This document shows, one piece after another, positions 22,459-33,503 of a stretch of DNA of 64,000 nt (position 1 is the first letter of the stretch; every line of letters begins with the position of its first letter). The DNA is from Zasmidium citrigriseum (taxonomy: Eukaryota > Ascomycota > Dothideomycetes > Mycosphaerellales > Mycosphaerellaceae), in assembly GCA_002786025.1 (NCBI GenBank), contig NHNW01000057.1, positions 204,351-268,350 of the forward strand. The letters run 5' to 3'. The position numbers and the translations under genes were made by a program. Under the pieces are notes generated by a model. That model saw only the letters and a list, made by a program, of their open reading frames with translations. It was not told the origin of the DNA and made no database searches.

Positions 22459-24968
22459 TCACGATGCGTCGGGAAATTTGGCCCACAGAGGCTCATATCC
22501 GGCGCCCCAAATCCACTTGTCGTCGACGGGTATGTCCAGCGTCGTGTCGTAGGACATCTGCGCGACCTTGAGCCACATGTCGCCGTGCACAGGGAACGAT
22601 GAGCCACCCTCGGCCTGTTCGAATGGTCGAGCCGCATCCTCCCCGTTCTTCAATGCCCGCACGATTTTGGCGACGTGTCCATCGTCGTGCGCATCATTGG
22701 TGGCCTTGTACAGGCTGCGCCAGTCCATGCCTCTGCTCAGCGTGGGCTCGTAGTCGACGATGTCTTGAGTCCTCAGTTCAGCAGCAGAGCTGGCAGCGTA
22801 CCACACGAGATCGAGTCGGCCCTTCCACTCCACAAGCCGGGCCTTGTCCGCGCGACTGATCCACGGCTGCTGGGCAAGCACCGTCAAGAACAGCGACGAC
22901 GTCGTGTTGTGCATGTGGAAGAAGTCGACCTTGCGTGCCTTACCTGGCTTCTGCGCGGCCCCAGCACTGAAGGCGGCACAGCTGATCATCTCGGCAACTC
23001 CACGCTCGACATTCTCGGGCGATACCTGGAACTGCGATGCAACGAGGACCATCTGGTCGAATGCACGGCCCATCACCCCGTCGCGGACACGCACAGGGCC
23101 ATCTTGCATGCGAGCAGCGTTCTTCAGCTTGTTGTTGTTTCGGACGTCATTGTAGACCTCGACAAGCGGCTTCGCTGGCACCGAACCGGAGTGGGCGAAC
23201 TGCTCACTGCACTGGAAGAAACCTTCGATGTTGGCGGCATCATGCGAGGCTGCCTGTGCCAGACCTTCAGCGACCACACTCGGCAGTGCAAACTCGATAC
23301 CGAAGCCAAGGTGGATGATAGGGTGGTATGCTCCTTCGAAAAGCTGCGCGAGCATCGTCTCTGCCAGTGGGGTGTGACTGAAGCAGTACTCATGCACCAC
23401 AGCCTGCCATCCTTTGGCCTCGATTTCCCTCTCGAAGAAGCAGAGGAAGTTGTGGTACTCGGGCAGCTTGCGCATTCTTGCCCGGAACTTGTCTGGGTTG
23501 CTCAACTCTGCGACGACGCTGAGGTCGAGGGGAGGAATCTCCCGCTGGATGGCAATTCCGTCATCATATGCCCTCTGCAATTCCTTCGGACCACCGCCCA
23601 GTGCAAGAACGCTAAGTACTGAGTGTGGGATATGATTGTGGCCTCCAACGTCCCGCCAGAACATGTGGTAGTCGTCGTGGTTCTTTTGCAACAGTTGGTT
23701 CGCCGCCTCGATCGTTCCCTCTGGGCACTCGTCAATCCGAGCGATACCCATATGGTCGGCCGACAGCTGGACTTTCGAGGCTGCAACATCTTGAGGATAC
23801 TCCCACTGCACTCCGTCCATTCCGTTGGGGCCGCCCGAGACAGCTTGCTTCTTGCTCGTGGCCAGGATCAACACCACGGGGAAAGTGACCTTCATCGTTG
23901 ACTTTCCACCACCCATAGCCTCTCGCAGCTCCTCCATCATGGCATCAATCTCGACAGTCCGATCTCCAGCCTTGGCTTGCCAGTTCGGAAAGACCGAGGC
24001 GAGATAGTCAGCGATCTGGTCGGCGTCCCATTCCTTGGCCCAGTAGTTGTCGTCGGCGGTGCTTTCAGGGCACAGCTCACCTGGTTCACGACGATCGACA
24101 GGTCCAAACTCGAAGTCGAAGCCCTCCTTGCTGCAGAACAGCAATGGGCGATGGCAATTCCACTTCAGCCGCTGCACATTTTCCCAGGAGTGCGATGGCA
24201 GGGCCAGGTTGTCCATCTCGCTGATCAGACTCTCGGTTCCGCGTCTGTGAAATGGCTCGCCGGCCGTCCCGATGAAGGGGCCGAGATACGAACATATCCT
24301 CGTGGCGGCCTTGTCGTAGATGGCATCACAAGCGGCAGCGTTGCCTCGACCAGACCCGGACCCCTCGACGAAGATTGGTCGTCCATAGAAGTAGATTGCC
24401 AGAGTTCCGCCGGGTCGGAGCAGAGTGTGAAAAGACTCGAGCGACGCCTGAGGGTCGAGAAGAGGCATACACTCACTCACAACAACAGTGTCGGTGTTGC
24501 CGCGTCCAATATGCTCCGGAAGCAAAGCAGGATTCGCCACGTTCTCAGCCGGCGACTTCACGAACGTCATTCGCGACTTCGCAGACTCGGGAAGCAATGC
24601 TGGTACTGCTGCGAGAGCCTTCTCGTTGATGTCGGACCCCACTACGTGCTGGTAGTATGGTAGAAGGCGTTGGGCGATGTTCCCTGGTCCGGTGCCGACA
24701 TCGTGTGCCACATTCGATCTTGGATCGCCGTGAGAGGTGTGGTAGGCCTTGATCAGCTCGAAGAAAGACTCATCAGGCGATGGCCGGCCGGCGATGTATG
24801 ATTTCCAGAAGCCGACATCTGTGCTCAATGCCCCTGTCGTGAATGGCGATTCCTGGAAATGTCAGCTGAAGCGACGACGGAGCAGATAGCGCTTTCTTCT
24901 GTTCGTACCTTCTTGCTCGTCACATCGGTGATGTGTTGGGGCGTGCTCTCTACCGCTGAGGGAGACAT
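22459..24968 (-). CDS. fusion: SAM methyltransferase + questin-oxidase-like (Baeyer-Villiger) protein
   Basis: 817 residues. Exons 24968-24909 and 24852-22459, intron 24853-24908 (56 nt, phase 0). Exon 1 supplies the only good ATG (MSPSAVESTP); the long frame alone begins without one. Residues ~50-355 are a class I methyltransferase of the trans-aconitate methyltransferase (TMT1) type: motif I DVGTGPGN at ~71-78, then VVGSDINEKAL, and an LLRPGGTLAIYFYG strand. After a ~20-residue linker, residues ~395-800 match the questin oxidase/AflY (DUF4243) family, with NHDDYH at ~411-416, GGHNHIPHS at ~424-431 and LALGGGPKELQRAYDDG. Family members (GedK, MdpL, AflY) carry out Baeyer-Villiger-type oxidative ring cleavage of anthraquinones. 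There is no stop or intron between the halves. Whether both act on the same intermediate is inference. Confidence 0.9.
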
Positions 24969-25268
24969 TGTGGCGAGAGTAATCTTTCACAAAGCTGACT
25001 TACAACGAGGCAGTGGAGTGGAGTGGTTTTGGTCATGCTGCGTCAGTCCTCGATATATACAGTCAACTGGCGAAGCCGAAGCGATAGTCGGTATACGATT
25101 CCATCCAGTCAGGCCCGCTGGATCCAAGGATATACAGGACAAGGCTGAACGCCCCGGGCCCGATAGGCTTCGGGCACTGAGCTACTCTTGAACCTTTTAA
25201 TATGCCGAAAGATAGGCACGAGCTCACTACCGAAAAAAGATGATGCACGACGGGCTAAGCATTAAACT
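24969..25268. other. intergenic, promoter of the fusion gene
   Basis: A TATATA-type box lies near 25052. TCGGTATACGA (25088-25098) is a TCG-N5-CGA sequence close to, but not matching, the strict AflR consensus. A GC-rich CCCCGGGCCCGAT lies near 25153. Confidence 0.45.
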
Positions 25269-27249
25269 CTACAGAGCTATTGGACGATGGACTTCTGGCT
25301 TCTCGTGGCGGATTTTGGCCAGGACCGCTTCCTGCACCTCTAACTTCACGATCTTGTGCGTGGCATTCACGGGAAAACTTTCTAAGCCGAGGGACTCCAG
25401 CGTCAGCAGCCCTTTTGGCACATATTCCTTACCAAGGCTGCTGACAACATGCCTACTGATCTCCTCAAAGTCGTAGCCGGCATAGGAGGCAGCGACTACG
25501 TACGGATCATGGCCCTGTTGGCTTGGGATACCCACCACGACCGTCTGAAAGAATTTTCGTCAGTACTGGCATTGGCGGGATAGTCACGACCTGAGTACTC
25601 ACCTGATGTCCTGTCAACGCCTCTATGCAGTTCTCCAGTGGCGCCGGCATAGTAGCGAAAGCCCCACGCATCATCACCGCTTTGGACCTCCCAAGGATCG
25701 TCACGACACCTGCGCGATCCATAACAGCAACATCGCCCGTCACAAACCATCGTCCCGTATTATCGTCATAAAATGACGATTCTGACACGCCGAACGAGTA
25801 ATGATGAATCAGACTTCCGCTGCAGGCGTGCAGTTCGCCTGCTTCTCCTCTCTTGCAGAGACGCTTCTCGTTTGCGTTCCAAATTCGCACAACAGATCCA
25901 GGCGACACCACTCCGACAGGACTCAGTCCACCGAAGTACGTGATTTGAGAGAGCGCCGTCTCCATGTAGGGCCAGAAGAAAGAACCGCCGCCCTCGGTCA
26001 TCCCGTGAGCCACGACGACCCTGGCGTTGGTGAATACAGATGCTGCTTTGGCCAACATGCCCTGGTTCACGGCGTCACCGCCCACCTGCACCGTGCGGAT
26101 AGACGTTGTGCACAACTGCAGTGTCTCATTGACTTTGCTGATCTCATGCACCATGGGCGGGGACAGAGCGACAAAAGTAATGTCAAACTGACGAATAGCG
26201 TCTGCCATGCCGCTGACGGAGAATCCGTTTCCTGTCATGACTACCGTGCCGCCTGCTCGCCAAGTCAGGAGTGTTTGCAGGTGAGTGATGCCCCGAGATG
26301 GATGTGCTTGCTGCAATGCCATTGGACAAGCATGACGGTCCACCAGCCAGGATTGCGAGTGCATGTAATGTGTCTGAGCCGCTACCGTCAGGGGACATCC
26401 TTTGGGGCGCCCGGAGGAGCCGGAGGTGAAGAGGATGGAATGCACTCTTTCGGGATCGTCGTTCCGGACTTGCTCCAGGAGTTCGTCTCGATCGATGCTT
26501 GATTCCATGCCTTGCGCGAGTACGTATTGCAGGCTGTTCCAGTTGTCGAGTTGACAGGCTGAGGAGCTGGTACAGATTTTGAGAGGATCCGCCAGACGCA
26601 GGCTAGCCACCAGGCTGTCGACTTCTAAAGCCGTGATGGCGTTGCTGACAACAACCACAGACGGCTTGAGGGATTGCAGCATCCACTGCAGCTCGTCCGG
26701 GCCATTCGTCCTGAGTACATCAGGATCCGCACAGGTGATGGTCATTTTCGCAATCACGGCCGTCCAGAGGAGCAGCCCAAACTCAGCACCATTGGGGATC
26801 AGAAGCATGATTGTCGAGCCTGGCTGCACTCCAGCCTGCAAAAGTCCAGCCGCAAGTCCTTGGGCGATCACATGCACCTGATGGTAAGTGAGCGTCAAAC
26901 TTCCGCTCTGAAGATCGTCTGAGGGCGTGGACCAGCCACTGTCGGAATCGGATCCTGCATCTTGAGCTCTGCCGTTGTCGCAGTAAGATACGAGTTCTCT
27001 CAAATGAGTCGCTGGCTGGTGAGTGGCGATGATGGCTGGCTTGTGCAGGCTTCTGGCGAGGCCTTGCTCTAGATGTAAGAAGATTGATTTTCTGTTGGGG
27101 AGTGGTCCGCCGTCGATTTCAGCGAAATCGTCGTTTGAATGTTTTTTCTCTTCGATTTCCTGTCGCCGTCCGCGACTGAGTCGGATTTGAGTCCAGCGCA
27201 AGCATCTTGCGAGAAGCGAGAAGAATAAGTTGACGATTGCAAAGAGCAT
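25269..27249 (-). CDS. adenylate-forming acyl-CoA synthetase-like enzyme (mdpI type)
   Basis: 640 residues; exons 27249-25603 and 25544-25269, intron 25545-25602 (58 nt, phase 0). AMP-binding family: A3 P-loop-type SILFTSGSSGRPKGCPL, A5-like VVAHGMTEGGG, A7 WFVTGD and A8-like LGRSKAVMMRG are in order. The C-terminal subdomain (TVVVGIPSQQGHD ... KEYVPKG ... THKIVKLEVQ) is supplied by exon 2. The first ~20 residues (MLFAIVNLFFSLLARCLRW) form a hydrophobic helix, so the enzyme may be membrane-anchored. Expected reaction: ATP-dependent activation of a carboxylate. MdpI in the monodictyphenone cluster is of this class, with an unclear role. Divergent from the FAD monooxygenase gene, with a shared 301-nt promoter that holds the cluster palindrome. 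Confidence 0.9.
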
Positions 27250-27369
27250 GATTGAGTATCGTTGCCTTCAAGCAAGACGACGAATACTGACTTGCAGCAA
27301 AACGTTCTCTACTGCGGACAGAGAACAGCTTGGCATCATCGGACGCCGCTTGTTTGCGCGCTTGGCTGT

Positions 27370-27381
27370 TCGGGTTCCCGA
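27370..27381. promoter_or_regulatory. cluster palindrome TCGGGTTCCCGA
   Basis: Twelve bases, CGG-N4-CCG core, in the middle of the divergent promoter between the acyl-CoA-synthetase-like gene (ATG 27249) and the FAD monooxygenase gene (ATG 27551). Confidence 0.65.
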
Positions 27382-27550
27382 TGTGTGAACGACTTCGGCT
27401 TCGGTGCCCAAAGAACGAGCACCAATCACGAAGGCCCTGATCCATCATAGACGGCTTCAAGAATAGACTGACAATGTGGACAGTACGTTGCGATGAGTTG
27501 ATACTCTGAACCACCTCGAATTCGCATTGTAACGACAACAAATTGAAACC

Positions 27551-29159
27551 ATGGCTCCTGGACTTCTTGTGCAAGACCGAAGTCTTGAAGACTCTGATGC
27601 CTCCTCTCGAAACGGCACTAATGGCACAAAACATTATCGTGTTGCCGACGAGGCCGTAAAGAAGAATGCTTCGGCCGCTGGCTTGCCCCAAAGACACCCA
27701 GAGACTGGAATCGATGTCCTCATCGTGGGTGCTGGAATGGGCGGGCTGATGAGTGCGTTGGAATGTTGGAGAAAAGGCCACAACACTGTTGGCGTTCTGG
27801 AGCGCAATGACGGACCCGTGTACACAGGTGAGCACTGCTGGTCATGATCCCTTACTCTGCCCTTCACTGACCAGGACGATAGGTGATATCATTGTCATCC
27901 AGCCCTCGGCCGTTGCGGTATTTCAACACTGGCCAGACCTCATGCGAGACATGGAAGCAGAACAAGTTCACGCCGGCGTCACCTATGAGAAGCACAGCGG
28001 AGAACATATCTATGGTCCAACAGTCCCGAACTTCAATGAGCCACAGCACCTGCACACTCGAAAAGGCCCGAAATTTGTAGCTCCAGCCCAGGTACGCCAG
28101 CGATTCTATCAGATGCTGCTTCGTCAGGTCGAGAGGCTAGGCATCAGAGTGGAGTACAGCAAACGAGCAAAGACCTATTTCGATGATGAAGTCGGCTGCA
28201 AGGGAGGTGTCGTTCTGGAGAATGGCGAGATCCGTGTCGCCGACGTGGTCATCGCTGCAGACGGACTCAGATCTTCCTCCGAGGACGTAATCCCAGGCGA
28301 GAAGCCGCCGACCAAGTCAAGCGGTATGTCAATTTATCGCATTGCTTTCCCCAAGGAACTGGCCATGAAGGACGAACTGGTGCGGAAGCGGTGGGAACAT
28401 ACTCCTCCGATGTGGGAATATTGGCTCGGCCCTGGCATGTATATGGGCATCTTCATGACGGACGAGATTGCGGCTTTTGGCTTCACGCCAAGAGACACGC
28501 AAGGCGTGGCAACGGAGTCATGGGAGCCAGATACAGACCCAGAGGATGTCGTCAAGGCTCTGAAGGTGGCTGACTGGGACCCTGCCATTGTCGCTCTCGT
28601 CCGAAGCGCCCCCAAACAAGGCATTGTGCATTGGCCGCTGCTCTGGCGAGACCTCCGCCGAGAGTGGACCAGTGCCAATGGCCGAGTTGTCCAGATTGGC
28701 GACAGTGCTCACACCTTCACGCCAACGTCGGGCAACGGAGCTACCCAAGCCCTCGAAGATGCCGTGACCCTGGCGACATGTCTGCAGCTTGGCGGTTCCC
28801 GCAACGTCGGTCTCGCCTCTAAGGTCTACAACTTGCTCCGCTATCAGCGTGTCAGCTGCGCGCAGAAGATGACTTTCGTCAACGCTCAACTCAAGACTGA
28901 GACGAACTGGGACGCCATCTGGAAGGATCCGAAGAGCGTCAAGACTCGCTTCCCGAAGTGGATCTGGGGCCACGATCCGGAAGAGTATGCCTACAAGAAG
29001 TACGGTGAGGCATTCGCACATCTTTTGCAGGGCTCTCCGTTCCAGAACACGAACATTCCGCCGGGACACAACTTCAAGCCATGGACTATGGAAGAAGTGT
29101 ATCGCGATCTTGATGCTGGGGTGAGAGCGGAGGATTTATTGGATGGTGATTGGTCTTAG
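27551..29159 (+). CDS. FAD-dependent monooxygenase (salicylate-hydroxylase-like, mdpD type)
   Basis: 517 residues; exons 27551-27827 and 27883-29159, intron 27828-27882 (55 nt, phase 1). The N-terminal Rossmann motif VLIVGAGMGG is at ~56-65 after a ~50-residue leader. The mid-protein motif DVVIAADGLRS corresponds to the DG motif. The second FAD-binding motif VVQIGDSAHTFTPTSGNGA is near residue 390. This order defines the class A flavoprotein aromatic hydroxylases. Expected role: NAD(P)H- and O2-dependent hydroxylation of an aromatic ring of the anthraquinone or a derivative. Its counterpart in the monodictyphenone cluster is MdpD. The exact substrate cannot be read from sequence. Confidence 0.92.
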
Positions 29160-29257
29160 TTGGCTGTAAGAATCGATACGAAATTGAGAGCGTCGTTGCC
29201 CTGTGCTTGTTTAAATGACGCTATTATTGGAAGAAAACAGCCTTTGTTCCTATACTA

Positions 29258-30292
29258 CTAAAAACTCATCACACCCGGGTGGATCGCCTCAAGCTTATTG
29301 ACAAGCTCAGCCCACACCCTATCTTGAACCTTCTTGCCTTCCCCACTCGTAACGACAGTAGCCGGCGTTGCAATTTCGCAGTCTGAAAGATATTGACCAT
29401 GAGTCTCGGCACCTTGAGAGCCACCATGTACTAAAGTGCGGCTTCCGGCCTCGGTCGTGCGGGCCAGCAAGAACTTGATGACCAGGAAGGCAACACCAGG
29501 AATTTCACGGCCAAGCTCCGAATGGCAAAGACCGGGATTGACGCAGTTGACTGTGACCGGGAAAGAGGGTGCTGCATGTCGTTCGGCAAAAGCTCGCACG
29601 CCGTAGACTTCGAGAAGCTTGGAGACGGGGTACTGCTCGTCCCAGTGCTGCTCCACGAACTGCTTGTCGCTGACGCGCGAGAAGATTTCTCCGTCCGGTG
29701 CTTGACCATGAGGGAATGTAGTGTGACCGTGAACTTCTGAGGACACGAGAGTCAACGTGGGTCGCACTTCAAATGTCGAGGCGATCTCCTTCAACTTTGG
29801 CATGATGAGCGCCGCAAGCAGGAAAGTTGACACCACATTGACAGTGATGCTAGCCTCGTTGTCTTCCAGCGTGCTGAATTTGCCTGGAGCCACGCCAGCG
29901 TTGGCGATGAAGATGTCGAGCCGATCGAGTGTGTTGACCTTGGCAGCGAATTCTTTCACGCTGTCGTAGCTGGCCATGTCGAGCTTCCAGACTTGTACGA
30001 CGTCCTCTCCACAGCTTGTGGATCGCTCAATGTCGCTCTTCGCATCGTTGCCTTTCTCCAGATTGCGCACCGCGAGAATCACTCTTTGTGCACCAAGTCG
30101 CACATAGTGGCGAGCGGCTTCTTTGCCCAATCCTGTGTTGCTGCCAGTGACAATTATGGTCTTGCCATGGTGCCTGAAATAAGAAAAGTGCAAAGGTCAG
30201 CGGATGTCTTCGGGATGTAATGTATCAGTCGGCACGCACGATCCGGTAGGATAAGGCAGCGTCTTGAAGAGCTGGCTATACAAGAACCCCAT
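29258..30292 (-). CDS. SDR, retinol-dehydrogenase-like
   Basis: 322 residues; exons 30292-30240 and 30173-29258, intron 30174-30239 (66 nt, phase 2). Exon 1 ([18 protein letters not shown]) is required for an ATG in a sensible context and has a short amphipathic N-terminus. Motifs: [12 protein letters not shown] (cofactor loop), IANAGVAPG (NAG), LVSSEVHG (Ser) and YPVSK (Tyr/Lys). The layout follows the fungal RDH/WW-oxidoreductase-like SDRs. It shares a 366-nt divergent promoter with the NmrA-like gene at 30659, which contains TCGGGAAACCGA. Likely a tailoring reductase/dehydrogenase of the pathway; substrate unknown. Confidence 0.9.
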
Positions 30293-30392
30293 TGTGCTCA
30301 ATTTGATGATCTTGAGTGTCACTGTCTCTTTACCGCTTTGGATGTCTCTGGTTTTGATTCACCTGTCAATGTCTGTCGTCGGCTGCTCGCGG

Positions 30393-30404
30393 TCGGGAAA
30401 CCGA
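30393..30404. promoter_or_regulatory. cluster palindrome variant TCGGGAAACCGA
   Basis: CGG-N4-CCG core in the divergent promoter between the SDR (ATG 30292) and the NmrA-like gene (ATG 30659). One change from the perfect palindrome. Confidence 0.6.
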
Positions 30405-30658
30405 CAGCCTCGCGCTGTTGCCTCTTTCGGGCAAGCGTTCAGCCAATCAGAGCCTTTGAATGCCAAATTGCCCGATGTGCTCGCACGCCAACGGCACTCC
30501 GAGCGTTCGCTTCGAAGGACGCAGGATGGAACGAATGCGCAATGAAGACTGTCGGCGCATGCGTCTACACATATACACTCTCAAAATTGTTTGTGCAACC
30601 CTGTGTCCATGCTTTTCATTCCCCTACCTCCTACGCCGCTGCCCAAATCATACACCCA

Positions 30659-31453
30659 ATGGCGTCGTACGCGATCCTCGGAGGCACGGGCAACTGCGGC
30701 ACTGCCCTCATTCAGAACCTGCTACAAGGTCCTGGCAACAAGATCAATGTCTACTGCCGCAACCGAACCAAGCTCCAAACCTTGGTTCCAGAAGTCATCG
30801 ACAACAAGCGTATCGACATTTTCGAAGGCAACATCAACGATGTCGACTTGATGAGCAGCTGCATTCGTGGCACCAAGGCTGTGTTCCTTGTGGTGACCTC
30901 GAATGACAACATTCCCAACTGTCGTTTGAGCCAAGACAGCTCCGTCAGCGTCATCAAAGCGCTCGAGAAGATCAAGGCGGATTCCAAGCCCGGCTTGAAG
31001 CTGCCCAAGCTTGTGGTGCTCAGCTCAGCGACCATCGACGACCATCTGGCTCGGCACATGCCTTCTTGGTTTCGACCTATCATGCTTAGGGCAGGATCGA
31101 ATGTCTACGAAGATCTGCGCCATGCCGAAGTATATCTGCGATCACATGAGAGCTGGGTGACGACAATCTTCATCAAACCGGGCGGTCTTTCCCCAGATAT
31201 TGCAAGAGGTCACAGACTGACACTGGACGAAGAAGAAAGTTTCATCAGCTACTTGGATCTCTCCGCAGCTATGATCGAAGCAGCCGATAATGGGGAGGGT
31301 ATTTGGGACAACAAGAATGTTGGTGTGACGAATGCGAAGCGTGGTGTCGGTGCAAGGTTTCCTCCGGGCACCCCAATGTGCATTTTGATGGGCTTGATTA
31401 GACATTTCTTCCCGTTCCTGCACCCCTACCTGCCACGGACTGGGCCAGCTTAG
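30659..31453 (+). CDS. NmrA-like oxidoreductase (mdpK/AflX-like)
   Basis: 264 residues, intronless, ATG at 30659 ([19 protein letters not shown]). The frame stays open upstream but has no supported coding there. The GGTGNCG dinucleotide loop is at residues 8-14, followed by VYCRNRTKL (basic residues fit NADP) and [23 protein letters not shown], as in NAD(P)-binding NmrA/AvfA-type proteins. Close functional classes are MdpK in the monodictyphenone cluster and AflX (OrdB) in aflatoxin clusters, which assist anthraquinone oxidative steps. A Cys-rich or membrane-like C-terminus ([16 protein letters not shown]) is of note. Divergent from the SDR gene. Confidence 0.9.
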   Translation: MASYAILGGTGNCGTALIQNLLQGPGNKINVYCRNRTKLQTLVPEVIDNKRIDIFEGNINDVDLMSSCIRGTKAVFLVVTSNDNIPNCRLSQDSSVSVIKALEKIKADSKPGLKLPKLVVLSSATIDDHLARHMPSWFRPIMLRAGSNVYEDLRHAEVYLRSHESWVTTIFIKPGGLSPDIARGHRLTLDEEESFISYLDLSAAMIEAADNGEGIWDNKNVGVTNAKRGVGARFPPGTPMCILMGLIRHFFPFLHPYLPRTGPA

Positions 31454-31621
31454 ATAGATGAGCCGTACTTTCTCTTTTCGCCATGAGCCATTCCTATGAT
31501 GGAGTTGTATATCTAGACCTCAAATGACATAGATTCCATGACCAAGGGACGATCGCCAACCTGTCATGTCGTACATCGGGTCTTTGCACAAGAGACCTCC
31601 TAGTGTTGATCTGATTGAAAT

Positions 31622-31633
31622 TCGGGAACCCGA
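31622..31633. promoter_or_regulatory. cluster palindrome TCGGGAACCCGA
   Basis: About 207 nt upstream of the anthrone oxygenase ATG (31840). It is the reverse complement of the element at 27370-27381. Confidence 0.65.
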
Positions 31634-31689
31634 CTACTAGCCGGCACTCGCCTGGTGTTACGATGCAAGATCGGCGTGTACTTTCTATC

Positions 31690-31700
31690 TCGGTACCCGA
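31690..31700. promoter_or_regulatory. AflR-consensus site TCGGTACCCGA
   Basis: Matches the published AflR consensus TCGSWNNSCGR at every position (CGG-N3-CCG core). It lies 140 nt upstream of the anthrone oxygenase ATG and 56 nt from the palindrome at 31622. Confidence 0.65.
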
Positions 31701-31839
31701 AGATCGCTCTGATGAGTACTCGTCCCGGAATGACATCTGTGACATTTTGAAAGCATGTGTTGAGACTGAGAGCTACTGCGAGTTGGTCTCGCATCTCTTC
31801 TTTGTGTTTCGATCGACCATATCACTCTGAGCCCGAAGC

Positions 31840-32374
31840 ATGGCCTCTCTCAGCGACCAGGCACCAGTCATCGCTGGCTCGTTTCTGTCTGGTAATGAAG
31901 CATCGACCTCACTTCACATAAGTCTCTAATTGCTGACTGGCTTAAGGTGCGATGTTATCTTTATCGATGGTCGCAGTTCCTGTGCTTCTTGATACCACGG
32001 GCGAGCCACACCATCTCTTCACCCAGTGGGCCACAATGTACGACTATGGTCACAAGATGATGCCAGTCATTGCGATTGGAACTTTCTCCCTATACGGCTA
32101 TGCTTGTCACAAAAGACGTGCGCAAAAGAAGCGATGGAGTCTGCTCGCGCTGGCGGCGGTGATCACAATGGCCATGTTACCCTTTACCTGGTTCATAATG
32201 GCACCTACCAACAATCGGCTCTTCCATCTTCAAGATATGAGCCGGAACAACCCGGAAGTCATGACAGTCGCGGCTGCGAAGAGTCTGGTGCTTCGATGGA
32301 GTGGATTACATGTTGTCAGGTCGTTGTGGCCGATGACTGGGGCTGCGCTAGGATTATTTGGGATGTATCATTGA
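31840..32374 (+). CDS. anthrone oxygenase, DUF1772 membrane protein (HypC / mdpH C-terminal type)
   Basis: 159 residues; exons 31840-31891 and 31947-32374, intron 31892-31946 (55 nt, phase 1). Four hydrophobic segments are visible: APVIAGSFLSGAMLSLSMVAVPVLL; MPVIAIGTFSLYGYA; LLALAAVITMAMLPFTWFIM; and the C-terminal VRSLWPMTGAALGLFGMYH. The sequence PFTWFIMAPTNNRLF followed by LVLRWSGLHVVR is the conserved signature of DUF1772 anthrone oxygenases (HypC, EncC, AgnL2), which oxidise emodin anthrone or norsolorinic acid anthrone to the anthraquinone. In MdpH this domain is fused to a decarboxylase; here it is a separate gene, convergent with the decarboxylase gene. Confidence 0.92.
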
Positions 32375-32749
32375 AGTATGAAAGATGTTCTTGTAGTCAC
32401 CGACTTGGGGGGAGTACCCATGCAATCATGTAACAGTAAATCATATGTGTGATCGAGGTCTTCAACTGCCTTCATAGAGGAGCAATACGTGTTCAACGAT
32501 GAATTACATTGATTCTGCACTACGATCTCATCGCTGATACGCAGAGGCGCATCTCTTTCTCGATTGTACGACAGCTTTTCGTGAACATGAGATGGAGCTT
32601 GCTGGCGCCGTGTGATGAGATTCGGTTGAGATGATGGTATAGTCAGTCACTGATACCTACAGAATATGTTTGGCGATGTATTGCTTGACGATAATATTTC
32701 TCTCGTAGGACATGGCTCTTAGGAAAGCTCGCAGAATTGCAATCGCCGC
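32375..32749. other. convergent 3' intergenic region
   Basis: Shared 3' flank of the anthrone oxygenase and EthD decarboxylase genes; no gene seen. Confidence 0.5.
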
Positions 32750-33265
32750 TTAGAAGTCTTTCATTCCGTCCACAACCTCTCCATCGCGAATGAACTCTGT
32801 AATCCAACCAATAGTCATCATGCTCTTCTTCGTGTCTGCGAACTTCTCGTGGTCTCCAACAAGATGCTCCTTGTACCAAGGGTCTTCCTTCATCTTCTTG
32901 TAATCATCGACACTCTTGAAGACGACTTGGGAGAAACAGTCAAAGTCGGCGAGATTGGCCATTTGATGGTCGAATAGTCGATTCATAAGCGCGCGGGAGT
33001 CTGTCGTGTTATGAATCTTGAGACTCGATTAGCAAAAGGCCTGTTTGCGTATCATGCTCTAGGAGGAGCATACTTGAGTCCACCGTTTGACGCCGTATTT
33101 AACCATCAGGTCCTTAGTCATTGGTGCGGATACTTGTGTCATGTGGTGACGATAGTCCCTCTCGCTCATCCCTGGTCGACGGTACCCACAAATGGTTAGG
33201 CAAAGGAAGTTGGCGGTGCCAGGCAGCTCCGCCGGTGCCGCTGGTACGTCTGGAATCCGAGTCAT
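32750..33265 (-). CDS. EthD-domain decarboxylase (atrochrysone carboxylate decarboxylase type)
   Basis: 152 residues; exons 33265-33074 and 33016-32750, intron 33017-33073 (57 nt, phase 0). Splicing restores [16 protein letters not shown], continuous with the EthD fold. Conserved parts: [21 protein letters not shown] (N-terminal strand-helix with His pair), the [39 protein letters not shown] region, and MTIGWITEF near the C-terminus. Family members (AgnL1, the N-terminal part of MdpH) remove CO2 from atrochrysone carboxylic acid to give atrochrysone, the emodin anthrone precursor. No cluster palindrome was seen in the 238 nt upstream. Confidence 0.92.
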
Positions 33266-33503
33266 ACTGAATGCCTTCGTGTCTGAAAAAGGAGCTAGAT
33301 GCGAAAAGATAGATCTGAAGAACAGAGTCGTCTTGATGGTATGTCAAGGTTCTTTGCTTCGGAACTTTCGGGGTATAGGCAGACCTTGCATGTATCTGGA
33401 GTATATGACCCGATGAAAGGAGCCTCGTATGATTGGATCGGCGGAGAATAGCGCAGGAGACGCCTGAATTATGAATATCTAAGTCTAATTTCCAGCAGGT
33501 CGT

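Noticed and set aside
22675..23622. 315-codon plus-strand frame
   Set aside because: Antisense to the questin-oxidase-like domain, which has clear family motifs.
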